Below are positions 17,286-24,089 of a stretch of 34,608 nucleotides of DNA, piece after piece (the stretch's first letter is position 1; the number at the start of each line of letters is the position of its first letter). The stretch is taken from contig MEKR01000007.1 of NCBI GenBank assembly GCA_001767035.1, positions 1,351-35,958 on the forward strand. Direction: 5' to 3'. A program made the position numbers and the translations under genes. Source of the stretch: Acidobacteria bacterium RIFCSPLOWO2_02_FULL_61_28. Its GTDB lineage: Bacteria; Acidobacteriota; Terriglobia; 2-12-FULL-54-10. The notes under the pieces are model-generated. The model did no database searches and was not told the DNA's origin. It worked only from the letters and a program-made list of their open reading frames with translations.

Positions 17286-17372
17286 TTCTCGCTTCTCTCG
17301 GTTGACTCAGATTATCCGGTTTCCGCGGAATGCTCGGTTTCCTCAGTTTTCTCTGTTTTCTCGGAATTTTCT
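17286..17372. repeat. Pyrimidine-rich degenerate short repeat
   Basis: On the plus strand a motif close to CTCGGTTTCC recurs about six times with variants such as CCGGTTTCC, CTCAGTTTTC and TCTGTTTTC. It lies between rsmB and rpe, so the transcript of that strand would be purine-rich here. No hairpin is evident. The role is unknown. Confidence 0.5.
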
Positions 17373-17382
17373 ACTTGCGTTT

Positions 17383-18759
17383 TTAGGGATCGTTCGGTTC
17401 CTCTTTCCATCTTGACGCCGTCTTAACGAAGATGGCGGCGAAAAATCCGTCGGTTCCGTCGCGGTCGGGGAGAGTTTCGAGAAAATCGTTTTCGAGAATC
17501 GCGGCCGCGGCGGGGAGGATGAAGGGTTCGAGCCTCGCCGCGTCATCGCGCAGGGGCAGCAGCCGGAATTCGGGATGTTGGTTCAAGAACCGCTCGACCA
17601 CGGCCCGGTTTTCTTCCTGTTCGAGCGAGCAAGTGGAGTACAGCATCCGGCCTCCGGTCTCGAGCGCGGCGGCGGCGCTGTCGAGCAGACGGAGTTGCTT
17701 TTGCGACAGGTCCTGAAGGTCCGCCGGCTGGAGCCGCCACTTGATCTCCGGATGACGCCGCAGCGTTCCGGTTCCGCTGCACGGCGCGTCCACCAGGATT
17801 CGGTCGAAACGGTTTCGGAAGGGAAGCGGCTGACAGCCGTCGAGCGCGACCTTCCAGACGCGAGCGAGCGGGGGCAGCGGGGTCATTTCCCGTAAGCGAT
17901 GCCAGTGCAAATCGCCGCAAACCACGCGGCCCGATGCGCCGACCCATCGCGCCAGTTGCGCCGTCTTGTTGCCGGGCGCGGCGCAAAGGTCGAGCGCCGA
18001 TTGTCCTTCCAGAACGTTGAGCAACAGAGGAACCATCTGCGACGCCTCATCCTGCGCCACGATTTCTCCCCGGCGATAGAATTCCGTCCGGGTGATGTTC
18101 CCCTGCGCGACCGCCCGGCAGTCTTTCAGGAAATTGCCGTAGCGAAGCTCGACGCCCTGAGCGTGGAGTTGCAGTTCGATCTCGGCGAGGCTTCGAGTCG
18201 GTGAGTTCAGCCGAATAAATGTAGTGGAGGGTTGGTTGTTGGCGCGGGCGAGCGAGAGCGCGGCGTCGCGTCCATAGCGCCGCTCCCAGCGCGCCAGCAG
18301 CCATTCGGGATGCGAATTCTCGACGGCCAGCCACTCCGAGTCGGACATGGAAGCAGGACGGAGCGATGCCAATTCAACTTCCGCGCCCTTGCGGAGAACC
18401 GCATTCACCATGCCGGCCGCCGAGCGTTTGCCCGCCGTCTTGACCAACTCGACCGTTTCGTTGACGGCGGCGCGCGCCGGGATGCGCGTCAGGTGGCGCA
18501 GTTGATATAGCCCCAACCGCAAGGCCACGCGCACCTCCGCGTCGAGCGACGCCCATTTCTGCCGCGTCAGTTGTTGCGCAATGAAGTCGAGCGTGTTCTG
18601 CCGGCGCAGCGTTCCCAGAACCAGTTCGGTTGCGAGCGCGGCATCCGGCGCAGAAAGTCCCGCCGTCAGCGGACTGTGGAGCAGTTCGCTGGCGTAGCTC
18701 GCTTGCGTTTCCACGCGCAGCAAGATCTGAAAAGCAGCCCGTCGGGCCGGCGTCGGCAT
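17383..18759 (-). CDS. rsmB: 16S rRNA (cytosine-5) methyltransferase RsmB
   Basis: SAM-dependent enzyme that methylates C967 (E. coli numbering) of 16S rRNA. The 458 residues comprise a NusB-like N-terminal RNA-binding domain (about 1-135) and a Rossmann methyltransferase domain. SAM motif I is LDLCAAPGNKTAQLA (256-270). The two cysteines of the mechanism are Cys327 in DAPCSGTG and Cys377 in STCSLEQEEN. Motif I usually reads APGGKT; here it is APGNKT. The ATG at 18759 has a TACAAT box ending six bases upstream and no Shine-Dalgarno sequence, so the message may be leaderless. It heads the minus-strand series rsmB-rpe-bamD, with 192 bases before rpe. Confidence 0.96.
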   Translation of the reverse strand: MPTPARRAAFQILLRVETQASYASELLHSPLTAGLSAPDAALATELVLGTLRRQNTLDFIAQQLTRQKWASLDAEVRVALRLGLYQLRHLTRIPARAAVNETVELVKTAGKRSAAGMVNAVLRKGAEVELASLRPASMSDSEWLAVENSHPEWLLARWERRYGRDAALSLARANNQPSTTFIRLNSPTRSLAEIELQLHAQGVELRYGNFLKDCRAVAQGNITRTEFYRRGEIVAQDEASQMVPLLLNVLEGQSALDLCAAPGNKTAQLARWVGASGRVVCGDLHWHRLREMTPLPPLARVWKVALDGCQPLPFRNRFDRILVDAPCSGTGTLRRHPEIKWRLQPADLQDLSQKQLRLLDSAAAALETGGRMLYSTCSLEQEENRAVVERFLNQHPEFRLLPLRDDAARLEPFILPAAAAILENDFLETLPDRDGTDGFFAAIFVKTASRWKEEPNDP

Positions 18760-18765
18760 GGAACC

Positions 18766-18771
18766 ATTGTA
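18766..18771 (-). promoter_or_regulatory. -10 box directly before rsmB
   Basis: On the minus strand TACAAT matches 5 of 6 to the -10 consensus and ends six bases before the rsmB ATG. This matches the layout seen before 13428 and 18888. Confidence 0.5.
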
Positions 18772-18792
18772 AACCGCAGTGACGAGTGAGGA

Positions 18793-18819
18793 GCAGAAGT
18801 CAGAAGTCAGAAGTCAGAA
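18793..18819. repeat. Heptamer repeat (GAAGTCA)n upstream of the Uma2 gene
   Basis: About three copies of GAAGTCA on the plus strand, matching 26 of 27 positions of the repeat at 690-716. It lies in the divergent gap between rsmB and the Uma2 gene. Confidence 0.8.
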
Positions 18820-18871
18820 TAAAACCATCCGCGCGGCTTGGATTCAGGCGCGGCTCGGAGGCGATGGTTCG

Positions 18872-18880
18872 TGCTACAAT
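18872..18880 (+). promoter_or_regulatory. Extended -10 promoter directly before the Uma2 gene
   Basis: TGCTACAAT is an extended -10 element ending seven bases before the ATG at 18888. It implies transcription starting at or beside the start codon. Confidence 0.5.
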
Positions 18881-18887
18881 CGAGATC

Positions 18888-19433
18888 ATGAAGCCGGTAG
18901 CCACCAAGATGAACTACGACCAATATTGCCTCCTGCCGGAAGACCGCAACCAGTACGAGCTGTTTGACGGAGAATTGGTAATGACTCCTTCGCCTTCTAC
19001 CCGACACCAGCGCATTGTGGGACAGTTACATGCAGAACTCTTGGCATACGTACGGGAACATTCGTCCGGGGAAATCTTTGTCGCGCCGCTCGATACCATC
19101 TTCGATCAATATACGGTAATGCAGCCGGACATCCTATTTGTGAGCCGGGAGCGCGTGCCCGAAGTCGTGAAAGAGCGGATTGAAGGGGCTCCGGACATTG
19201 TCGTCGAAGTCCTCTCGCCGAGCACCTTTCATAAGGACCTCCGCCGAAAAATGCACGTCTATTCCCAGTTTGGCGTTCGGGAATATTGGATTGTGGACCC
19301 GGAAGAACAGACCATGGAACTCTACCAGCGCGTCGGAGAAAAACTAGAACTGGCCCGGCGGTTTGCCGCCCAGGAAACCTTCCAAAGCCCCTTGCTTCCG
19401 GGCTTGCAGATCGAAGTCCGCAGCATCTTCTAA
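18888..19433 (+). CDS. Uma2 family (DUF820) PD-(D/E)xK nuclease-fold protein
   Basis: Predicted restriction-endonuclease-like protein of 181 residues; its cellular role is unknown even in better studied relatives. The family pattern is clear: MNYDQYCLLPEDRNQYELFDGELVM at the start, MQPDILFVS with the first acidic metal ligand, and DIVVEVLSPSTFHKDLRRKMHVYSQFGVREYWIVDPE with the Glu and Lys of the second half-site. ATG at 18888 agrees with the family N-terminus and with a -10 box seven bases upstream. An ATG at 18864 would add eight residues, but its GGAGG is only two bases away. Uma2 genes are often present in many copies in cyanobacterial, planctomycete and acidobacterial genomes. It is a single gene here. 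Confidence 0.9.
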   Translation: MKPVATKMNYDQYCLLPEDRNQYELFDGELVMTPSPSTRHQRIVGQLHAELLAYVREHSSGEIFVAPLDTIFDQYTVMQPDILFVSRERVPEVVKERIEGAPDIVVEVLSPSTFHKDLRRKMHVYSQFGVREYWIVDPEEQTMELYQRVGEKLELARRFAAQETFQSPLLPGLQIEVRSIF

Positions 19434-19448
19434 AGACGCCAGAATCCT

Positions 19449-19600
19449 TATCCACAGATTACACAGATGTCATCCTAAGCCCTTCGCTGTCATCCCGAGA
19501 AGTGAAGCGACGAGGGACCTGCTTTTCGTTGTTCCTCCGCGTAATTTGCGGATAAATCAAATCCTGTTCCTCTGCGTCCTCTGCGGTGAACATATGAAAC
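19449..19600. repeat. Mosaic of short intergenic repeats
   Basis: Several motifs follow each other: ATCCACAGATTACACAGAT, a TCATCCCGAGAAGTGAAGCG-type segment, a CGCGTAATTTGCGGAT segment and CTGCGTCCTCTGCGGTGAA. From memory, these resemble short dispersed intergenic sequences common in GC-rich soil and aquatic bacteria; no search was done. The region separates two convergent genes. No coding capacity is convincing. Confidence 0.55.
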
Positions 19601-19626
19601 CGCTTGCTGGCCGCGCGCGGCTCGGA

Positions 19627-20214
19627 TCAAACCAGGAACTTCCGCGCCCGCACGTAGGATTCCTGCTGCATCTCGATCAGGTTGCGCTTCACAAGGTTCA
19701 GGCCGAAGACGCAGGATTCAAACTGCTCCGACATCTTCTTAAAGAACGGGGCGCTATCTTTGTATTCGTACAGGTTGAATTCCGAGACGATGAAGTAGGA
19801 CTCTTTCCCGGTCCGCACGTAGTCAACGAGGGAATCGAGCCGCTGCCGGCGCAAGCGCCAGCGGTTGACGGCTTCGGGGAACAACCCCACGAAGAACAGC
19901 GTGAAGTCTCCGATGTGCTTGCGGACCTCGCGCTCGCGGTCGAACGAGGAGGCTTCGAGCAGCGGGTTCGAGGCGAGCAGCATTTCGCCCACGTCTTCAA
20001 GCGGCTGGCCCTGCGCGTTTCGGAGGGGGTAGAGCTTTTCGACGCGGCTGAACTCGCTGAGCAGATTGGCGACGTAGAGGATGATCTCGCGGTCCGAGAG
20101 GTGCAGGCTTTCCTCAAAATGTCGCGCGACCAATTCCTCGAACAGGCCCCGCAAGGTTTGGGTGGTCTCTATGAAGGATTCGTTCTCGGGATGATGAATT
20201 GGCTCCGCCGCCAT
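19627..20214 (-). CDS. Conserved-looking protein of unknown function
   Basis: I do not recognise this 195-residue protein. It is soluble and largely helical, without signal peptide or cysteine-rich motif. Visible segments are FIETTQTLRGLFEELVARHFEESLHLSDREIILYVANLLSEF, then KHIGDFTLFFVGLFPEAVNRWR and SYFIVSEFNLYEYKDSAPFFKKMSEQFESCVFGLNLVKRNL. The ATG at 20214 has GGAGG ten bases upstream. The frame is open to 20415, but that extension overlaps repeat-like intergenic sequence and is probably not translated. Even, non-repetitive composition argues that it is a real gene. It is convergent with the Uma2 gene and lies 230 bases downstream of the FecR gene on the same strand. Confidence 0.78.
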   Translation of the reverse strand: MAAEPIHHPENESFIETTQTLRGLFEELVARHFEESLHLSDREIILYVANLLSEFSRVEKLYPLRNAQGQPLEDVGEMLLASNPLLEASSFDREREVRKHIGDFTLFFVGLFPEAVNRWRLRRQRLDSLVDYVRTGKESYFIVSEFNLYEYKDSAPFFKKMSEQFESCVFGLNLVKRNLIEMQQESYVRARKFLV

Positions 20215-20407
20215 GGCCCATTTACCTCCGTACTCCGTTGGATGCTTCCTGGTCCGGCCCGGATGCCTTTCCGAGGAAGACTCACATTTACACATTCTAA
20301 GAGGGGAGAACGATGGCGTTGGAGGGAAAAGAAAGTTTCCGGTGTTGGCGAATTTGGAACATCCTGGCGGGTGATAGGGATTCGGTGTTCGGGTCAGCGA
20401 CCGGAAG

Positions 20408-20441
20408 GCTAGCAACTAACAACCAGGAACTGACCACTAAC
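20408..20441. repeat. Low-complexity CAACTAACAACC-type repeat after the FecR gene
   Basis: Short imperfect units such as CAACTAAC, CAACCAGGAAC and GACCACTAAC occur right beside the FecR stop codon at 20445-20447. The composition differs sharply from the adjacent genes. The role is unknown. Confidence 0.5.
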
Positions 20442-20444
20442 GCC

Positions 20445-21326
20445 TTAGGGTATGGCGTCGCCCGGAGGAGCGCCCGATTTGTCCTCGCCGGGAGGCGGGG
20501 CCGTTTCGTTCGAGCCGGAATCGCTGCCGGAAACTGGGGGAGAAGAAGCTCCGCCGGAAGCAGAGCCGCCGCCGGAGGAGGGCGGAGCGCCTTTGGGGCT
20601 GCTGCCGCCGCCCGACCTGCCTGTGCCGGTGGTCTGTTGCACGCGCGCCAGCGTCTCCCCCGCGGCCTTAACGATCTTGCCGACCGCCACGAGAGCGCCC
20701 GTCGCCTTTGCCGCCGCCGCCAGCGGAACATTCGGCAGGACCTGCAAGCTTTGGCCGGACTCGACGATGACCTCTCGGCCCGGCATGAGCCGGTGGCGCA
20801 CGCCCACCGAGCCCGTCTCGACCTGGACCAGAGTCTCTTGCGTCGGGCCGACGACCACGTCGAGGACCGTTCCTCGGATGGAGATGACCGCGGTCGGAGT
20901 CGTGACGCGATACGGGGAGTCGCCGTCGGTCAGGTGCTGAATTTGCAGGCGGACTTTCCCGATGTATAGCTCGAGCAGTTCCCGCCAGTTGAAGCGGTTG
21001 GCGCGGAAGAGCAGGCGGGCGTTCGGGAACACCTCAATCGTAGAGTGGTCGGCGAGTTCCAGTTGGGCGAATCCGTCGGGACCGGTGACCACCACCTGGC
21101 CGGCGCTGACCGTTTGGCCCGCTGCGAGAACCCAGAGTTCTCCTAACCGCTCGAGCGAGACCCGTCCCGTTAATGTAACAACCCGCGCCGTGTCCGGGCC
21201 GAATTGCGCTTGCGCGGGCGGGGAGCCGGCCGTGATCCATACGGCGCACACTGCGGCGGCAACAAGGCTTGAGACATAAGGCCGCGCCCACAAACCGCCT
21301 TTGCGCGTCTGGGTTTGACGAATCAT
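20445..21326 (-). CDS. FecR-domain exported protein
   Basis: The 293-residue product is probably periplasmic or surface-bound. The N-terminus has a basic stretch and hydrophobic core (SSLVAAAVCAVWITAG), with a likely cleavage after PPAQA. The FecR domain (about 45-175) shows VVTLTGRVSLERLGELWVLAAGQTVSAGQ, ELADHSTIEVFPNARLLF, LLELYIGKVRLQI and YRVTTPTAVISIRGTVLDVVV. The last 90 residues are a Gly/Ser/Pro-rich low-complexity tail. FecR in iron uptake is an anti-sigma regulator with a membrane helix; this protein has no cytoplasmic anti-sigma part, and no sigma-factor gene is adjacent, so regulation of a sigma factor is not supported. ATG at 21326 is preferred; a longer frame reaches 21434. The giant protein at 28653 carries a similar domain. 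Confidence 0.85.
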   Translation of the reverse strand: MIRQTQTRKGGLWARPYVSSLVAAAVCAVWITAGSPPAQAQFGPDTARVVTLTGRVSLERLGELWVLAAGQTVSAGQVVVTGPDGFAQLELADHSTIEVFPNARLLFRANRFNWRELLELYIGKVRLQIQHLTDGDSPYRVTTPTAVISIRGTVLDVVVGPTQETLVQVETGSVGVRHRLMPGREVIVESGQSLQVLPNVPLAAAAKATGALVAVGKIVKAAGETLARVQQTTGTGRSGGGSSPKGAPPSSGGGSASGGASSPPVSGSDSGSNETAPPPGEDKSGAPPGDAIP

Positions 21327-21480
21327 TTTCTTCTGGTCTACTTTGCGTCCGGGCCACGTCCTGGGCCAAGGATGCCTGGTACCACCCGATCCTATCCGCA
21401 ACCTATCAATATAGCAAAGCCCAAAAGCAATCACAACCCAATATCATTGCCTCGTTCGCGGTGGCGTCTCGACCGGGGGC

Positions 21481-21532
21481 GCGGTCGCGGTTCGGATGCA
21501 AACCACCGCTCCCTTGCGGTCGCGGCTCGGAT
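21481..21532. repeat. GC-rich direct repeat beside the glutamate dehydrogenase stop
   Basis: GCGGTCGCGGTTCGGAT (21481-21497) recurs at 21516-21532 with one change. The segment at 21503-21528, read on the minus strand as GAGCCGCGACCGCAAGGG and so on, resembles a dispersed intergenic repeat I recall from Acidobacteriota and Planctomycetota. A related sequence is at 28411-28434. It ends six bases from the gene's stop codon. Confidence 0.6.
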
Positions 21533-21537
21533 TCGTC

Positions 21538-22818
21538 TTAAGTCCCGCGCAGTTTCTCGGCCCGGGCGACCCGTTCGACCGCGATCGTGTACGCCGCCGT
21601 GCGATACGAAATCTTCTCGGAGCGCGCCCGCTCGACGACATTGCGAAACGCCTTCACCAGAATTTTTTCCATCTCGGCAAAAACCTGGCTTTCTTCCCAG
21701 AAATGCTGCTGCAGGTTTTGCGTCCACTCGAAGTAGGAAACGGTGACGCCTCCGGCGCTGGTGAGGATGTCGGGCAGAACGGCGATCCCGCGCCGTTCGA
21801 GGATTTGATCGGCGTCCGGCGTGGTCGGCAAATTGGCGGCTTCGGCGATCACTTTTGCCCGGATGCGCTCGGCGTTGCCGCGATGGATCACGCACTCGAG
21901 CGCCGCCGGGATCAGGATGTCGCATTCGAGTTCGAGCAGGTCACCGTTCGAGATCGCTTCGGTCCCGGCAAGACCTTGCACTTTGCCGGTGGCGGCCTTG
22001 TGGGGGAACAGGGCGGCGAGGTCAATTCCTTTGCTCGAAAAAACGGCTCCCTTGGAATCGGCCACGGCGAGGATTCGGCAGCCCTCCCGCGCCAGGGCGC
22101 GCGCCGCGTAGCTGCCCACGTTGCCGATGCCCTGGAGAGCCACGGTGGCCCCGGCCAACGGCCGGCCCAACTCGCGCATGAGTTCGCGGACCAGGATGGC
22201 CGCGCCGTAGCCGGTGGCCTGCTCGCGCCCCAGAGAGCCGCCGAGTTCCACGGGCTTGCCGGTGACACAAGCCGGGGTGTAGCCGTGGTGCAAGCTGTAT
22301 TCATCGAACAGCCAGGTCATCACCTGGGCGTTCGTGTTGACGTCGGGGGCGGGGACGTCGCGGTAGGGACCCAAAATCACCTGAATCCGTGAAGTGTACT
22401 TGCGGGTCAGGCGCTCCAGCTCGCGCTGGCTCATGGCGTGGGGATCGCAAGCGATGCCCCCTTTGGCGCCCCCGAAGGGGATGTTGACCAGGGACGTCTT
22501 CCAGGTCATGGCCTCGGCCAGAGCGCGCACCTCGTCCACGGTCACCGCCGGGTGATAGCGGATGCCCCCCTTGGCGGGACCGCGCGCGCCGTTGTGCTGG
22601 ATGCGGTAGCCCAGAAAGACCTTGAGCGATCCGTCATCGAGCCGCACGGGAACTTCCACGCGCAGCTCCCGAAACGGCGTGGTCAGCAGCGTGCGCGTCT
22701 CCGCGTCCAGCCCCAGCCGGTCGGCTGCCAGACGGAAATTAGTGGAAGTAATGTCGCGCGGATTCTCGGTAGGTTCCGCAGTAGCCTTTGCGCCTATGGC
22801 CGTGCCCCTATTTTCCAT
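21538..22818 (-). CDS. gdhA: Glu/Leu/Phe/Val family dehydrogenase, probably glutamate dehydrogenase
   Basis: Reversibly deaminates glutamate to 2-oxoglutarate with NAD(P). The 426 residues are typical of the hexameric small enzyme. Substrate-binding and catalytic residues are present: PAKGGIRYHP with Lys83, MTWKTSL with Lys107, GGAKGGI with catalytic Lys119, and VPAPDVNT with Asp159. The Rossmann signature GIGNVGS is at 230-236, followed by VADSKGAVFSSKGID. Later GGVTVSYFEWTQNLQQHFW is the family's C-terminal signature. Coenzyme choice cannot be fixed from sequence alone. The ATG at 22818 has only a weak Shine-Dalgarno sequence, but it lies five bases after the stop codon of the lipoprotein gene, so translational coupling is likely. 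Confidence 0.93.
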   Translation of the reverse strand: MENRGTAIGAKATAEPTENPRDITSTNFRLAADRLGLDAETRTLLTTPFRELRVEVPVRLDDGSLKVFLGYRIQHNGARGPAKGGIRYHPAVTVDEVRALAEAMTWKTSLVNIPFGGAKGGIACDPHAMSQRELERLTRKYTSRIQVILGPYRDVPAPDVNTNAQVMTWLFDEYSLHHGYTPACVTGKPVELGGSLGREQATGYGAAILVRELMRELGRPLAGATVALQGIGNVGSYAARALAREGCRILAVADSKGAVFSSKGIDLAALFPHKAATGKVQGLAGTEAISNGDLLELECDILIPAALECVIHRGNAERIRAKVIAEAANLPTTPDADQILERRGIAVLPDILTSAGGVTVSYFEWTQNLQQHFWEESQVFAEMEKILVKAFRNVVERARSEKISYRTAAYTIAVERVARAEKLRGT

Positions 22819-22823
22819 CGCGC

Positions 22824-23435
22824 CTATTTCACCGGAATCATCAGGTGCGCATAGGGCGTATTGGGGAACATGACAAACGGCTTGGTCGGATCCTCGTGCG
22901 AGGTCGGATAGCCCTCAAAGCGGGTCCCGACATTGAAGATCATGACGTGCGGACCGGTGTCCACCCACGAATGGCCCTCGGCGGGCGCGGTCGCAAACGG
23001 GTCCTCATTGGAGGCGTCCGATCCTCCCATCAGCATGTAACCGAATCCCATTTTGTTTGTGGGAGGATTCTTGCGGGCCAGCCACGCCTGCACCCATTCC
23101 AGCCCGTTCTTGTCCACACACATCGGGTCCACGCCGGGTGACGGGCCATCGGGAATGCAGGTCCAAAGGTTCGTGCCTTGGCGCAACGTCCTCGCCTGGG
23201 CCTTCTCGTCCAGGGCAATGATCGTGGCATCTTTGGCCACCGACTCCGGAGCGGCGGACAGGGCACTCTGGATCATCGCTTCGTCGGTGGCCGGCGGCGT
23301 CACCGGGCCCGCCGAGGGCTGGGCAGGAGCGGCTGCCGGGGCCGCCGTCTCTGGCGGCGGCTGTGGGGACGGTTGCTGCGAACACCCCCAAAGCACCATC
23401 GCTACGGGAATAGCCAAGATAATTCGGGACACCAT
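22824..23435 (-). CDS. Lipoprotein of unknown function
   Basis: The 203-residue product has a lipoprotein signal, MVSRIILAIPVAMVLWGC, with Cys18 as lipidation site and a Pro/Ala/Gln-rich linker to about residue 52. The mature domain (about 55-203) contains DATIIALDEKAQARTLRQGTNLWTCIPDG, DPMCVDKNGLEWVQAWLARKNPP, GFGYMLMGGSDASNEDPFAT and GPHVMIFNVG, ending in KPFVMFPNTPYAHLMIPVK. I recall this C-terminal pattern from uncharacterised bacterial proteins but cannot name the family. Two cysteines could pair. ATG at 23435 has GGAGGAG just upstream, which decides the start. It directly precedes glutamate dehydrogenase and is probably cotranscribed with it; a functional link is unknown. Confidence 0.85.
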   Translation of the reverse strand: MVSRIILAIPVAMVLWGCSQQPSPQPPPETAAPAAAPAQPSAGPVTPPATDEAMIQSALSAAPESVAKDATIIALDEKAQARTLRQGTNLWTCIPDGPSPGVDPMCVDKNGLEWVQAWLARKNPPTNKMGFGYMLMGGSDASNEDPFATAPAEGHSWVDTGPHVMIFNVGTRFEGYPTSHEDPTKPFVMFPNTPYAHLMIPVK

Positions 23436-23577
23436 TACTCCTCCTTCGGCAGAATTGTTGTTTTCAAGTACGCCTTCGCCAAGAATCATACGTCAGCCGC
23501 CATGTCGGGTCAAGCGAAGGATTGTCCGCGAGAGAGTGGGGAATCATGCAGAGGAATAGCCCGCCTGCTTGCGCCCA

Positions 23578-23607
23578 CCCCAACGCGCTGACTACGGCGC
23601 GTTGGGG
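23578..23607. terminator. Strong GC hairpin, probable transcription end
   Basis: CCCCAACGCGC and GCGCGTTGGGG form a perfect 11-bp stem with an 8-base loop. It lies 22 bases after the stop codon of the small two-helix membrane protein gene (minus strand). No U-tract follows, so it would be a U-less hairpin terminator or an mRNA 3'-end stabiliser. Confidence 0.5.
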
Positions 23608-23629
23608 GCCCCGGTGCGCGCGGCTCGGA

Positions 23630-23821
23630 CTAGCGGCGGCGGGACGGGATGGCCAGTAGCCCGTAAATGGCGAGGCAAATCCAGAAGTCAATCAGCAGGC
23701 CCCAGTCAAGCTGTGAGGGCCGATGGCGCGCGCTGGGCGGCAGAATCGGGTACAAGATGACGAAGTAGAGGAAGTTGCCTCCCAGCACGGACACCAAGGT
23801 TTTCCAGTATTGGCGCAGCAC
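23630..23821 (-). CDS. Small two-helix membrane protein, unknown function
   Basis: Codes for 63 residues with two hydrophobic helices: about 8-28 (TLVSVLGGNFLYFVILYPILP) and about 40-58 (WGLLIDFWICLAIYGLLAI). A short polar loop, PSARHRPSQLD, joins them and the end is basic (PSRRR). By the positive-inside rule the C-terminus is likely cytoplasmic. The start is GTG at 23821 without a clear Shine-Dalgarno sequence. The regular helix-loop-helix layout suggests a real gene. I recall similar short proteins in Acidobacteriota but cannot name a family. A strong hairpin follows it at 23578-23607. It is divergent from the beta-barrel gene at 24090. Confidence 0.65.
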   Translation of the reverse strand: MLRQYWKTLVSVLGGNFLYFVILYPILPPSARHRPSQLDWGLLIDFWICLAIYGLLAIPSRRR

Positions 23822-24036
23822 GGCGGTCTAAGCAGTTGCGAACAGACGCTCTTCGAACCAAGTCAAACAAGAGGCAGATTGTGCCCTTTGCGCCCCGCCT
23901 GTCAAGTCCTGCTGCTGTAGGAGCCCTGCCAAACCGCCCCACGAATCCATCGCAAAGGACTCGTCGGGAGCCAGAACGGGGAACGAATCCCGGCAAGGGT
24001 TTGCGAAATTTCCACTGTCAAAGAAGGGAACTGGCA

Positions 24037-24045
24037 TGGTAGGAT
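24037..24045 (+). promoter_or_regulatory. Candidate extended -10 promoter of the barrel-cyclase-FecR operon
   Basis: TGGTAGGAT resembles an extended -10 element (TAGGAT at 24040-24045), about 44 bases before the ATG at 24090. No good -35 box was found. It is the best candidate in the 268-base gap, whose remainder shows nothing else. Confidence 0.35.
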
Positions 24046-24089
24046 TTGCAAGATTGGGCGGGAATGCCTTTTACAGGTAGAAGCAGCGC

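Noticed and set aside
20445-21326. FecR protein as an anti-sigma factor of an iron-uptake system
   Set aside because: No sigma-factor gene is adjacent and there is no cytoplasmic anti-sigma region before the membrane segment.
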